From contig NC_067487.1 in NCBI RefSeq assembly GCF_947179515.1, positions 46,715,014-46,779,013 on the forward strand: 64,000 bases of DNA, written 5' to 3'. Source of the DNA: Apodemus sylvaticus (lineage: Eukaryota > Chordata > Mammalia > Rodentia > Muridae). This document shows, piece by piece, positions 1-11,101 of the stretch. Made by a program: the position numbers and the translations under genes. The notes beneath the pieces are model-generated. The model did not search any database. It was not told where the DNA came from and saw only the letters and a program-made list of their open reading frames with translations. Each line of letters begins with the position of its first letter. The stretch's first letter is position 1.

Positions 1-761
1 GAACCTCGGCAACAGACTGGGGTTTAAAGAAATAAGTCTTATGTTCAAAACCAAACAAAAAGTACTGATAAGTAAAGATATTAGGAAATAAGTCTTAACT
101 TTTTCCTCGTGCCTCTGAAGAGTTCAAAGTTCACTGGCTCACACTTGGTTCTCTTGCTCACACTGGAGCTCAGCACTCAGAGTCTTAATGATTAATCAGT
201 GTGCCAGCACAGCCCTGGGGCCAAGAAGGGACTTTATTTTCCTTTCACAGACGAGGAAAGGGAGGATCTGAGAAATCGTTACATCTTCTCTCGTTCAGAT
301 ATCCTCTTGCGGATGGAGAACACATCTCAGGGTGACCGATGTCTACTGTTTTCCCCCAAGCCACCCTGGAGATCCGAGAACTTAGGCGCAGACTCGCTGG
401 ACATTATCTCGTCTAGGGCATGACCTCATCACTTGGGGGAATCTGTGTCTGTGCTTCCTTCCCTTGGAAATGGTCAAAGGTCTTTACATGGGGACTGAAG
501 CTCACGGGTGATGATAGGTATGACATCGTGATTCATTGAGTTCAATGGATTTGATTTTCCTACGTAAATCCTCCTCCATTGAAAAACAAGCGCAAAACAA
601 TAACAGTGGCAACACCAGCAATCAAGAACTCACCACAGTGTCTTGAAAAGAAACAGTAATACTTTTATTAGTTGCTTACAAAGCTTATCTTTTTTTTTCT
701 GGCTAAATGGAATCTATGTAGAATCAAGGCCATAGATCTGAGTTTAATTTCTTTGCCCTAA
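1..761. other. Unassigned non-coding sequence, possible MIR trace
   Basis: No gene or clear repeat is recognised. Bases about 236-290 resemble the MIR core wording (a GATGAGGAAA-like string followed by a CTGAGA-like string), but the match is too short to be sure. A 74-codon open frame at 199-423 has no recognisable motif and is probably chance. Confidence 0.4.
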
Positions 762-777
762 AAATGAAGGAATATAG

Positions 778-957
778 TTGGGCGGTGGTGGCGCACACCT
801 GTAATCCCAGCACTCTAGAAGGCAGAGGCAGGCGGATTTCTGAGTTCGAGGCCAGCCTAGTATACAGAGTGAGTTCCAGGATAGCCAGTGCTATACAGAG
901 AAACCCTGTCTCGAAAAAAAAAAAAAAAACAAATCCGAAAAAAAAAACCACAAAAAA
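778..957 (+). mobile_element. B1 SINE with A-rich tail
   Basis: Full-length B1 (7SL-derived rodent SINE) starting with the GGCGGTGGTGGCGCAC head and ending in an A-rich tail. It is flanked by an exact 15-bp direct repeat, AAATGAAGGAATATA, at 762-776 and 960-974, the target-site duplication expected of L1-driven insertion. It forms an inverted pair with the B1 at about 1448-1598. Confidence 0.95.
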
Positions 958-997
958 AGAAATGAAGGAATATAATTTTTAATAACTTTAAATAGTT

Positions 998-1143
998 ATT
1001 TATTTATGTGCACGTGTGTTGGTTTCCATGGAGTGGTCAGAGGACAACTTCAGTAGTTCATTCTCACCTGTAGCGTTGGTCCTAGAGGTCTAACAACTCA
1101 GGTTCTGGGCCTGAGAGCAAGCATCTTTACCCCCTCAGCCGTC
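998..1143 (-). mobile_element. B3/B4-type tRNA-derived SINE, antisense
   Basis: Read on the minus strand the segment starts with a degraded tRNA-like head (GAGGGGGTAAAGATGCTTGC-like wording) and runs into the body shared by rodent B3/B4-type SINEs. It is diverged, so it is an old copy. Exact family is uncertain. Confidence 0.75.
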
Positions 1144-1447
1144 TTACTTTCCTAGAATATCTAAATATTTTTGATGTGTCTTGGTGACTTATAGTTTGTC
1201 TTGTTTTGTTTTTTAATTGTTATGAAGAACTTGGGTAAAGGTGTACTTTCTAAAAATATTTATTTGATTGATGAGATATGAAATCAAAATAATTTTCCCA
1301 GCCACATAGCTAGTATCATTTTTGAAGAATAGGGTCTTCCCAGCTATTTTAGCTGTTGCTTATTTATGCATACTCTCAAATATATTTTTTTTACTTATTA
1401 ATATCAACTCCAAGAGAGGTAAAACTTTCCTCAATACTAAGAAATAA

Positions 1448-1598
1448 TTTTTTTTTTGTCTGTTTTTTGAGACAGGGTTTCCCTGTGTAGCCCTGGCTGT
1501 CCTGGAATTCACTTTGTAGACCAGGATGGCCTTGAATTCAGAAATCTGCCTGCCTCTGCCTCCCAAGTGCTGGGATCAAAGGCATGCACCACCACTGC
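1448..1598 (-). mobile_element. B1 SINE, antisense
   Basis: A T-run at 1448-1457 followed by the reverse complement of the B1 consensus (GAGACAGGGTTTCCCTGTGT onward) through the B1 head. No clear target-site duplication was found. Confidence 0.93.
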
Positions 1599-1603
1599 AA
1601 GTT

Positions 1604-2018
1604 TTAGAATGATTGTATAATTTATGATTTTAAAGTTACAAAGATGTAGTTTTCGGGAAGCTTAGGCCTAGGCTGTAGTATTCTTACAAACAGTCTGTAC
1701 CAGTGCACAGGTGTGCCTGGATGTAAGGCATGGTGCTAATGACCCTGGCTTATGACCTTGTCAAACTGCAGTGTTTATGATGCCTTCCACTCAAAGCTTG
1801 ATTTGGGGTAAGAACAAAGTTCTGTTACGTTGCTCAGTGATCCGGGAGATCTTTACTGTAACTTGTTCCTTTGTAGTTTGAGAAAAACTTACTCGAAGGG
1901 CACTTTGTTCACATCTTGGATTCCCATTTAATCCTCGGTCAGCCATGAGGTTCAGGGGCTTGTTGAACATTGGGTCTTTGGGGCCACTATTTTGGAACTG
2001 CTCTTAAGCTGGCAGCAA
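1604..2018. other. Unassigned sequence
   Basis: No gene, SINE, LINE or LTR family is recognised between the antisense B1 and the next sense B1. No open frame of note. Confidence 0.5.
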
Positions 2019-2032
2019 GATTGTGATTGTAA

Positions 2033-2200
2033 ACTGGGCGATGGTGGCAGATGCCTTTAATCCCAGCACTTGGGAGGCAGAGGCGGGCGGATTTCTGAGT
2101 TCAAGGCCAGCCTGGTCTACAAAGTGAGTCCCAGGATAGCCAGGGGTACACAGAGAAACCCTGTCTCAAAAACAAAACAAAACAAACAAACAGAAAAAAG
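2033..2200 (+). mobile_element. B1 SINE
   Basis: Full-length B1 with A-rich tail (AAAACAAAACAAAC type). It is flanked by near-identical repeats: GATTGTGATTGTA at 2019-2031 and GATTTTGACTGTA at 2201-2213, two mismatches in 13, consistent with a target-site duplication. Confidence 0.94.
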
Positions 2201-2213
2201 GATTTTGACTGTA

Positions 2214-2988
2214 GAGATATCAGTTATGGTCAGAGCCATGCACTTTGACTAAGTTATAAAACAATGCAGTGCCTTTGTTTCCTTCTTACACCCACCCATA
2301 TCCCTCCCTGGAGCTTCTACAAACCTGCCTTCAGAAAGCTTCTTTATTTCTAAAACTCCTACTCATCGGTGATTAAAATAACACAAATAGACACAAAGGC
2401 CACCCAGGAGCCAACAACTCACAGAAATAATGCACACCAACTAAACACCAGGAAATGTGGAGCCTCACTAGATGTGGTTCCATTTTCTGCTTCTTCTCTT
2501 GGGGTGTCTAGACACTGCTGTACCCCAGTGGGGGAAGGATAAAACAAAGTCCAGAATACATGACTCAGCAGGACCCTGGTTTGAGAGTAAATGGGGAGTG
2601 ACGGTGGGGGTGGAGGCCTTTTCAGAGAATTTTAGTGTTACAGTTCTCTTAGAAATTATACAACAAAACAGTTCTCTTGATCAGGTTTGGCTTAAGGTTT
2701 TGGGGATACCTCATTTGCATGGAAAGACATTCTAGGAAGTTGAACCTATAATTTTGCTAAGGACTATGTAACATTTCTCAGGTAGAAGATGGGGGGGGGT
2801 GCTCCTCAGATCAAGCAAAAAAGAGGAGCCCTGCTAAGAAAAGGGAGCCCTCTATTTTGCACCAAGCTCAGAAAAGCTGTCCCGACATGGTAGACTACAA
2901 CCTTAGTATTGCGGTGCAACAACTAGGGACCACTACATTTTCAACTCAAAGAAGCTAGCCCTTGAAAAGTGTTCTTGTCGAATAAGCT
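2214..2988. other. Unassigned sequence
   Basis: No family recognised. An 87-codon open frame at 2472-2735 starts with a leucine-rich stretch that looks like a signal peptide, but it lacks any known domain or clear gene context and is most likely chance. Confidence 0.4.
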
Positions 2989-3076
2989 TGGGGGAGGGAC
3001 AGCTCAGGGATAGCGTGCTCGCCTTGCTTGCAACAGGCCCTGGGTTTGATCCTCCCCAGAACCACAAAAAAAAAAT
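2989..3076 (+). mobile_element. ID SINE, diverged
   Basis: The segment follows the ID (BC1, tRNA-Ala-derived) layout: GGGGGAGGGACAGCTCAGGG head, a GCTTGC box, CCCTGGGTTTGATCC B-box-like string, then an A-run ending at 3075. Confidence 0.82.
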
Positions 3077-3690
3077 GATTGACTAAATGAAGGATTGAAG
3101 TCAATACTGATCAGTACCATTGTGGGGTTGGTGACACCACACATGAAATTGGGGACACACATCAACAACAACCACCATCCACACAGAGCTTCTAAGCCAG
3201 TCTCATTGATATTTCCAACTAGATCATAAATATGATTATCTTAGGAGTTATAGATTAAGGTTTTTGTTATGATGATTTATGAAACAAAATAAAAAAACTA
3301 AGTGTGATGTTTAAATGATGTTTATCCATATAATGACCTCAGTGCCACCATAGAATGGTTAAGAAAAATTCATAATGTGATTGGCAGAGTCAAAGCAAGA
3401 AGTAGAACTTATACACAAATCAGGTTTATATTAAATGCAAATATATAGAAAATATCTTACTGTTTTCCTTTCATGTTTACAAAAGCCAGTATTTGACTGT
3501 TATTGTAAACAGGCAGTTGAATGTGTGTTGCCTGTGCCAGACCCCTAGAAATCTATAAATCTCCTCATTCACTCATTAACCACAGGCTGTCCTATATCTT
3601 TTTCACCTTTGCCATGAATATTGTCATTTATTTTTTAAAAGAAGATTGATATAAGTAGATGATTTGGGTCATCTTCTTGAAAAAAAAACC
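3077..3690. other. Unassigned AT-rich sequence
   Basis: No gene or repeat family recognised with confidence. The right part may belong to the 3' end of the antisense LINE that follows. Confidence 0.4.
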
Positions 3691-3699
3691 AGTATTTAA

Positions 3700-5240
3700 A
3701 AAAATGAATTTTCTAAGATAATATTTAGAGAAGTTTATACATGAGCACCTCATCTATATGACTTCTGCCCCTCCCTTCCCCAGACCCTTTTGTGACTCCA
3801 TCTTTCCCGTATTCATGATCTCCTCTTTAGTTATTTTTGTTGCACATATATACATGCACATAGAACCTGCAGAGTCATTCCTCATCTATTTAGGATTCCT
3901 CGTATATACACCTGCCCAGGGCTGAACGGTTGGGATTGGACATCTAATACAGAAGTCATCAATGGAGAAAACATTTATCTCTCAGTAGCTGTTGACTACA
4001 TGAGGCTCTTCATCTCTCAGTAAGGCTATGTGCAATTTCCTTTGAACACATTGGCATGCCAACTGGTGCTGTCAAGACAGCCTTGGTCAGGTAGCCATAT
4101 TGTTACAATTTCATGGGGACATTTTCCTGGTCATGTTTAGGGGACAGTATCTAGCATCAGCCATCCCAAGCATCAGACTTTACAACCATTCTGTTCCATC
4201 TTCTGTTGTGTTTCCCCAAGCCTTTGGTGTAGGGGTTGCATTGCTGATGTATCAGTTGGAGTTGTCCCCACCCCCTCCAGTTTATTCTCCACATTTTGAT
4301 CATTGTTACATTTCTGTAACAGTCTCTATCTGCTGCAAAAGGAGGCTTCTTTGATGAGGGGTGACAGCTACACTTATCTGTGGGTATAAGGATAACTATT
4401 TAAAATACAGTTAGAAATTATGTTGGTTTTAAGAACATGGCTACAGGTTCTGCTCCCAGGTTGTGGTGGTTGAAATATGCTTGGCTCAGGAAGCGGCACT
4501 ATTAGGAGGTGTGGCCTTGTTGGAGTAGGTGTGGCCTTGTTGGAGGAAGTGTGTCACTGTGGGGATGGTCAATGAGACCTTCCTCCTAACCATGTGGGAG
4601 CCAGTCTTTTCCTGTCTGCCTTTAGATGAAGATGTAGAACGCTCAGCTCCTCCAGTCCCACAGATGCTTCGATACTGCCATGCTTCTGTCTTGATGATAA
4701 TGGACTAAATCTTTGAAACTATAAGGCGGCCACAGTTAAAGGCTGTCCTTTATAAGAGTTGTCTTGGTCATGGTGTGTGTTCATAGCAGTAAAACCCTAA
4801 CTGAGACACAGGTCTATGACTTCTCCATCTACAAACATGTAGCTAGGTTTATAGTATCACACATGAATTTCTTCCTAGTGAATGGGCCTTAAGTCACAGC
4901 TGTTGATTAAGCCTAAGATCAAAGTACCACTGCTGCACCACTGGGGATGGATATCTTGCCGATCCCGTCATTGTTACAGTTCATAGACTTCACAGCTGGG
5001 CAGGGCTACTTCTTCCTCTCCCTTGGCAGCTTACACAGCACTTCTACTCTATGCGAGCCAGTTCTCAGTGACAAGCTTCCCAGATCAGTTCCAGTTCAAT
5101 TCCTCCAAGTCCTGTTTCCAAAGGGTGTGATGTCTTCAGCAGTGCGGTCTTCCCTTCAAGTTTTGGAAAGCATGTCTGAATATGCACATACTATGCATGC
5201 ATGTATAAATATGGGCACACATATATTTAAGTAAGCTTCT
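3700..5240 (-). mobile_element. Lx-like LINE-1 3' UTR, antisense, split by an LTR
   Basis: The wording (for example the GCTGCAAAAGGAGGCTTCTT string near 4332 and GATGAGGGGTGACAGCTAC near 4354) matches antisense rodent Lx/L1 3' UTR sequence as I recall it. A MaLR LTR (4462-4808) splits it, and the LINE resumes directly after the LTR target duplication. Confidence 0.75.
4462..4808 (+). mobile_element. Solo MaLR LTR (MT group)
   Basis: A 347-bp element beginning TGTGGTGGTT and ending CTGAGACA, with the usual MT-like internal strings (GGAGGTGTGGCCTTGTTGGA). It is bordered by exact 5-bp repeats CAGGT at 4457-4461 and 4809-4813, the size expected for ERVL-MaLR integration. It is nested in an antisense LINE. 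Confidence 0.93.
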
Positions 5241-5259
5241 AAAATAACGTCTCTCTATA

Positions 5260-6000
5260 GCTTTCAAATATCTTTAATGTTATTTGTTTTTCCTTCCCTC
5301 TCCCTCTGTAACTCCCTTCCCCACCCTTTTAAAGTTTCTTCTTTTCCCCATTACCCTCGCAGAGTGCCTGTATCCTACTAATCTACTCTAGATTTCCTCC
5401 ATCCTTTTTCTTTAAGGTCCCTTTTTCCTGGCTTCCTTGGATATTTCCAGTTTTATATTCAGATCTAATGGCTGGAAGCTAGGATCCACGGACAAGAGAA
5501 AACATGTAGCCTTGGTGTTTCTGGGCCTGGGTGACCTCACTTACTACAATACTTACCCCTTCACTTGTTTCCCTTGCAACTTGCATTTTTCTCACAGATT
5601 CATAGTATTTTATTGTTTTATTGTTCATTATCCATTCATCAGTTAAGAAGCATTTAGTTTGTTTCCATTTTCAGGTATTGTGAATGGAGAGGTAGCAACT
5701 AAGGTGACTGAGAAAGTGTCTCTGGAATGTGATATCAAGTCCTCTGGGCAGATGCCATGGGGTGACTGAGATGGCCCACATGGTAGACTGGCAGATCTAC
5801 TTTTAAATATTTGGAATTCTGCATGCCAATTTCCATAGTGGCTGCACCAATTTGCAACCCTACCATCTGTGAATGAGCATTCCTCTTTCCCTGCATCCTC
5901 GCCAATGGTTAAATTTTTTCTCTCTCTCTTTATTGATCTAAGCCATTCTGACTAGGACATTATGAAATCTCAGAGTAATTTGTACTTCTCTACTCTAATG
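5260..6000 (-). mobile_element. Old L1 3' UTR and ORF2 C-terminal region, antisense
   Basis: CT-rich antisense 3' UTR sequence is followed by ORF2 3' end wording: GATATTTCCAGTTTTATATTC near 5440, then the TTTCCATAGTGGCTGCACCA string near 5830 and the conserved segment GCCATTCTGACTAGGACA near 5942. Diverged and non-coding. Confidence 0.8.
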
Positions 6001-6123
6001 TATATTATAGGATTAATCTAGTTCAAGTGTCCAATTCAGTAGTATTTCATAACTTCACGGAGTCAGGTAATCATTTAGAATGGGTTTAGAACATTTTATC
6101 ACATATTTTAAAAGATTTCCTCA

Positions 6124-6290
6124 GGCTGGTAAGAATGCACAGCAGGAAAAGGTGCCAGCCACCAAGTCTGATACCCTGAGTTTAATTTCCAGGACTCACG
6201 TGGAAGAAGAAAAGAGTTAACACCCTAAAGTTGTCCCCTGTCCTCTGTATGCACTAGGACACAACCCTTAAACAAATGAAATATAATAAA
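6124..6290 (+). mobile_element. B3/B4-type tRNA-derived SINE
   Basis: Follows the SINE layout with CCACCAAGTCTGATACCCTG and the downstream GTTGTCCCCTGTCCTCTGTA string, ending in an A-rich tail. Old copy inserted in antisense LINE sequence. Confidence 0.75.
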
Positions 6291-6299
6291 ACGTTTAAA

Positions 6300-6800
6300 A
6301 ATATTTTTGCAAGTATATATTGCATGTTAACCATATTCTCCTCCAGGTCCTCCTATCCTCCATTATCTCTTTCCTCTCCTGCTTTTCATTCCCTTTCAAC
6401 TTTCATTTTCATTTTATATAATACATATTTCATATAACTATATGAAGATCTAGGAACTACAAGTGAGACAAGTTGTACTTTTCTTCCCAAGACTGACTTA
6501 ATTCTTTTAATATGATTATCCCCTGTTTCATCCATTCACCTGCAAATGGAATGACTGCATTTTTATGGTAAAAGATTCCATGATACATATTAGAGTAGTA
6601 TTACACTATAGTAGCATTATATTAGAGGGATATTATAGACACTACATTCTCCCTATCTACCTTCCCTTGTTCATTGCCTGCATTGGTTACATAACTACAT
6701 ATTGTAAATACTGTTAAATAAGCACTAATGTACAAACATCTCTGTGACATGTGGGGTTCGAGTCTTTTAAGTAAATACTAAATTGTGGTATATATTGGTC
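6300..6800 (-). mobile_element. Second old L1 3' end, antisense
   Basis: Again CT-rich L1 3' UTR wording followed by ORF2 3' sequence (CATCCATTCACCTGCAAATG near 6530). It partly repeats the material at 5260-5700, so it is a separate LINE copy rather than a continuation. Confidence 0.65.
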
Positions 6801-7200
6801 ATGTGGAAAATCTATTTTGAAACTTTTTTTTTTTGAAAGGTTCTACATTTTGTCACTGGACAAACCACACCTCCAATTTAGACATGAGCAAGTCTCCAGG
6901 TTAGAAATGTTAAACTCCATCTAGTAGGGCTGATCGATGACCATAATTCAGTTTAAACCCACAGTCTTGCCATTGTGTGAATCTTACAGACCCAGGTTCC
7001 TTCTCCTATGGTGTCTTCTCTTGGAGCTGTACCTGATTTTGTTACCAGTTTTCATCCAGATCCATTGAGGAATAGGATGATTTTGCTTTTGTTTCTTGGC
7101 CTGGAAGAGCTGATTCTGAAAGTCTTGTGAGAAGACAGGATGAGAAATAGAATCAGGTGTAGTGCATGATGGTGGAGAAAAGAAGGTATTTTTAGATTTT
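6801..7200. other. Unassigned sequence
   Basis: No family recognised between two antisense L1 segments; it may be an insertion into the LINE or an unrecognised LINE portion. Confidence 0.4.
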
Positions 7201-7204
7201 TTTT

Positions 7205-8113
7205 TTTTAAGAAATCTTTAACTGGTTTCCATATTGGTTGGACTTGATAATGTTCCCATCAGAAATGCGAGTATTTTCTTTTTTTTTAATAAAGATTTAT
7301 TTATTATATGTAAGTATACTGTCTCTGTCTTCAGACACAGACAGCCCTTCAGAAGAACGGCATCAGATCCCATTACAGATGGTTGTGAGCCACCGTGTGG
7401 TTGCTGGGATTTGAACTCAGGACCTTTGGAAAAGCAGTCAGTGCTCTTAACCGCTGAGCCATCTCTCCAGCCCATGAATTTTCTTTAGTGCATGAATTTA
7501 TCAGCATGCCTTTTTCAGGCATCATGGCTATGAATAAATAAATCTCCCTGTAATTCTGATTTGCATTCCTCATTAGAAATGTTTGTTGAATTCCTCATGA
7601 GGAATGAGGCTGAATGTTTATGTGTGTGTATGTATATGTATATGTATATGTATATATGTGTTTTGAGAACTGTCTGATCCTTTTATTAGCCAAGCTATTG
7701 GGCTCTGACTCCTTATTTCGTTTTAAAAAGTCTTCATATATCCTAGATATTATTCTTATCTCAGATGTTTAACGATCAAAGAATGTCTCCAGTTCTGTAG
7801 ACTGTCTCCTTACTGTGTAACTGTTTCCCTTGCTGTAATCTTTTAAATCTCATCAAGTCCCACTTGTCTATTGTTGGCCTTATTTCCTGACTGATTTGAG
7901 TTCTATTCTGAAAGTTCTTGGCTGTGGTATCTCTTAAAGTATTTTTCCTTTTTCCTGTAAAAATTTAGGACTTTCAGGTCTTATGTCAATGTCCATTGTA
8001 GAGTTGACTTTTTGAAACTAGATTGAAGGAATCTAATTTCATGCGTCTATGTATGAGTATCCATTTTTTTTTTCAGCAATATCTCTTAAAGAGGCTGTCT
8101 TTTCTCCACAATG
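7205..8113 (-). mobile_element. Old L1 ORF2, antisense
   Basis: Antisense ORF2 wording is continuous around the inserted B2: TTTCCATATTGGTTGGACTT near 7226, then the segment read as 'cccacttgtctattgttgg' near 7859 and onward. A short TATG run lies at 7620-7660. The LINE continues past the SINE cluster into 8590-10140. Confidence 0.8.
7279..7473 (-). mobile_element. B2 SINE, antisense
   Basis: Reverse complement of B2: AATAAAGATTTATTTATTAT tail end, CAGATGGTTGTGAGCCACC body, and the tRNA-like head complement GAGCCATCTCTCCAGCCC. An ATTTTCTTT string borders both ends, a possible short target duplication. Confidence 0.95.
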
Positions 8114-8126
8114 TTCTTTCCTTTCC

Positions 8127-8297
8127 TTTTTTTTTTTTTTTTTTTTTTTTTTGGTTTTTTCGAGACAGGGTTTCTCTGTGTAGCCCTGGCTGTCCTGGAA
8201 CTCACTTTGTAGACCATGCTAGCCTCGAACTCAGAAATTCGCCTACTTCTGCCTCCCAAGTTCTGGGATTAAAGGTGTGCGCCACAACCGCCCGGCC
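8127..8297 (-). mobile_element. B1 SINE, antisense, joined to B2
   Basis: A T-run of about 26 bases is followed by the B1 reverse complement, ending in the B1 head complement CGCCCGGCC. The B2 tail complement starts at the next base, so on the minus strand this reads B2 then B1 with no gap. Confidence 0.95.
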
Positions 8298-8474
8298 AAG
8301 ATTTATTTATTTATTATATGTAACTACACTGTAGCTGTTTCTAGACACACCAGAAGAGGGCATCAGATCCCTTTACAGATGGTTGTGAGTCACCAGGTTG
8401 TTGCTGGGAATTGAACTCAGGACCTTTGGAAAAGCAGACAGTGCTCTTAACCACTGAGCCATCTCTCCAGCTCC
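8298..8474 (-). mobile_element. B2 SINE, antisense, joined to B1
   Basis: Complete B2 reverse complement from AAGATTTATTTATTTATTAT to CATCTCTCCAGCTCC. It abuts the B1 on its tail side and a (TTTCC)n tract on its head side. See findings for the composite-insertion reading. Confidence 0.95.
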
Positions 8475-8574
8475 TTTCCTTTCCTTTCCTTTCCTTTCCT
8501 TTCCTTTCCTTTCCTTTCCTTTCCTTTCCTTTCCTTTCCTTTCCTTTCCTTTCCTTTCCTTTCCTTTCCTTTCC
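8473..8574. repeat. (TTTCC)n microsatellite, about 20 units
   Basis: A nearly pure 5-bp CT-rich repeat of about 100 bp. Pentamers of the same sequence (TTCTTTCCTTTCC) also occur at 8114-8126, on the far side of the B1-B2 pair, suggesting the tract grew from the target-site copy. A short TG run follows at 8576-8591. Confidence 0.97.
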
Positions 8575-8591
8575 ATGTGTGTGTGTGTGTG

Positions 8592-10140
8592 ATCTTTGTA
8601 AAAATAATGAGTTGGCGATAACTGTGTGGTTTTATGCCAGTATCTTCTGTTCTGTCTCATTGATGTGCATATCTGTTCTTGTTACTACGTCTCTTTAATA
8701 TAACATATGCAATACCTCTATCCTCCCCTTCCAATGTCTTTTGTGCTTTCAAATGAATTTTTAATTTTTTTCTATTTGTGTGAAGAATAGCACACTGGAA
8801 ACTTGCACTGAGCCTGTGGATTGCTTTTGGTAGGGCAGCGACTGTCATAATATAACTGTCATAATTCCTCCAGTCCATAAGGATAGGATGTCTTCTCATC
8901 TAGTGTCTGCTTTAGTTTCTCCCAAGAGTTTAAGGGTTTCATTAAAGGGATCTTTCACTTCCTTGGTTAGACTTATTATAAGGACTTTCTCTCTTGAAAA
9001 TTGTGAATGGAAATTTTTTTCCTGATTTCTGTCTCAGTGTGCTTGTTATCAGCATATAGAAAGGCTACTGGTATTTGTATGTTTATTTTAAATTCTGCCC
9101 CATTGGCCAAAAGTACTTATCCCTTCTAAGAATTTTCTGGTGCGTCTTGCATATAGAATCATATCCTTTGAAAACAGGTGCTTTGGCCTCTTTCTTTCCT
9201 ATTTGTGTTTCTTAGCTTTTCTTCTCAATTCTGATGTTCTAGTTAAGACTTCAGTACTATATTGACTAGACTGTGGAAGGGAAATAGCCTTGTCTTATTC
9301 CTAATTTTAGTGGAAATGCTTTTAGTTTTTCCCCACTTGGTATACTGTTAGCTACAGATTCACCATGGATAGTCTTTATTATGCTTATGCATATTCCCTC
9401 AACTCCTAGTTTCTTTAGGACTTCTATAAAGGAAAGATGTTGGATTTAGTTAAAAGCTTATCCGCATCTATTGGGATTAATGAAGACTCATAGAGCTCTA
9501 AACATCCCTCTTAGGACTGCTTTCATCATCTCCTGTAGGCTTTGGCATGTTGTGCCTTCATTTTCATTAAGTTCTAGAAAATACTCTAATTTCCCTTTTC
9601 ATTTCTTCAATGACTCATTAAGTATTCACTAATGTTCAGTCTCTTGGGTATAATGATATTCTATAATTTCTCTTGCTGTTGGTTTATAGCTTTATTCCAC
9701 TGTTATCAGAATATAAGAAGTCACTTCATTTCTTATATTTGCTAACCCTTATGTTCTATGTCCTAAAAGTCTATTTTACAGAAAGCTCTGTGGGCTGCAG
9801 AGAAGACTGTGTATTCCACGGTGTCTGCACGTGACGTTCTGTATATAGCTGTTAGGCTTACTTGATCAACGGCATCGCTGAATTCCAGTGCTTCATTGTT
9901 GGGGGTGACCAGTCAGTCAGTTGTCGAGTGCGGAGCATTGGCCTCACTCACTGTTTCCATGTTGGAGTTAATATGTGACTTTATATTTATTTTATGGATT
10001 TGGGTGTGTCCCTATTTGGTGCATATATGCTTAGTTTTATAATGTTCTATTGACGGATTGTTTCCTTCATCCACACGAAGTGACTTGGTTTAGATCATTT
10101 TTACTTCCTCATATCCATTTACAGCTATCTCCCCCTTCTA
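8592..10140 (-). mobile_element. Old L1 ORF2 reverse transcriptase region, antisense
   Basis: Antisense wording of the ORF2 RT domain and the region upstream of it: TTCTGTTCTGTCTCATTGATG near 8647, TTCCTAATTTTAGTGGAAATG near 9300, and AGACTGTGTATTCCACGG near 9807. Many stops and indels; it is a fossil. Confidence 0.82.
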
Positions 10141-10149
10141 CTCATAAGC

Positions 10150-10430
10150 CTACACAGTCAACAATTTAATTTCCGGCTCTAAATGTGCCTTTTTTTTTTT
10201 TTTTAGATATTTCATATACATGAAATCGTATAGTTTATGTCCAGTGATCTCTTGTGCATGGCTTTTTGTTTCCATTTTATAGCACCTGTTGGTAGATAAT
10301 TCCTTTTGATAGATGAACAGTATTTTCTAATGTGTGAACTCACCAGCTTTTGTCTTCCCCTACATGAGATAATTCGCATTTAAATTATTTACAGTTTGGA
10401 ACTATGAATAGATACCAATTTTTAAAATGA
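10150..10430 (-). mobile_element. Possible older L1M 3' end, antisense
   Basis: The segment TCATATACATGAAATCGTATAG near 10209 and the following text resemble the antisense 3' UTR of old L1M elements (catataaatggaatcatacagt type). Weakly supported. Confidence 0.5.
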
Positions 10431-10440
10431 AGAAACTGAC

Positions 10441-10730
10441 TTCAGGAGATGGTGAGTGTAACAGCACTTGCTGCACAGCATTAGATTCTGAGTTTGGGTC
10501 CCAGCATTTATCTAAAAAGCTGGGTTTGGCTGTGGGCACAGTTGTAATGCCAGAACTGTGCTGGGCAGAGAGAGGAGGCTCTTTGTGGTTTGCTGCCTGC
10601 TAGCCTCCTGTCCTCAGGCTCAGTGAAAGACTGTCTCAGAGGAATAACTGGAGGGCGATAGAGCTGAACACCTACTCTGGCTTATGAACATTGTATATAC
10701 CCATGTGTGCATACACTTCATACACATACA
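10441..10730 (+). mobile_element. B4 SINE
   Basis: Follows the B4 layout: a tRNA/ID-like head (GCACTTGCTGCACAGCATTAG) and then a B1-like half with AAAGACTGTCTCAGAGGAATAA and GGAGGGCGATAGAG, ending in a tail of CATACACATACA that grades into the purine tract. Confidence 0.82.
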
Positions 10731-11101
10731 GAGAGGGGAGGGGGCGGGAAGGGGAGGGAAGGGAAGGAGAGGGGAAGAGGAAAGAAGAGAAGAGGAGAGG
10801 AGAGAGAGGAGAGGAGAGGAAGGGAGGGGAGGGGAAAGAAGAGGGGAGGAGAGGAGGGGAGGGGAGGGGAGTGGAGGGGAAGAGGAAAGAAGAGGAGAGG
10901 AGGGCAGGGGAGGAGAGGGGAAGGAAGGGGAGGGGAGGGGAAAAGGAAAGAAGAGGAGAGGAGAGGAGGGGAGGGAAAGGGATGGGAGGGGAAGGAAGGG
11001 GTGGGGAAGAGGAAAGAAGAGGAGAGGAGAGGAGGGGAAGGGAGGGGAGGGGAGGGGAGAGGAAGGGAAGGGAGGGGAGGGGAGGAGAGAAGAGGAAGAA
11101 A
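10731..11101. repeat. Long purine tract, (GGGGA)n-like
   Basis: About 370 bp in which the plus strand is almost purely A and G, with GGGGA, GGGAA and GAAGAGGAAAGAAGAGG motifs recurring. Three plus-strand frames and one minus frame are open across it only because of the composition; they are not genes. Confidence 0.97.
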
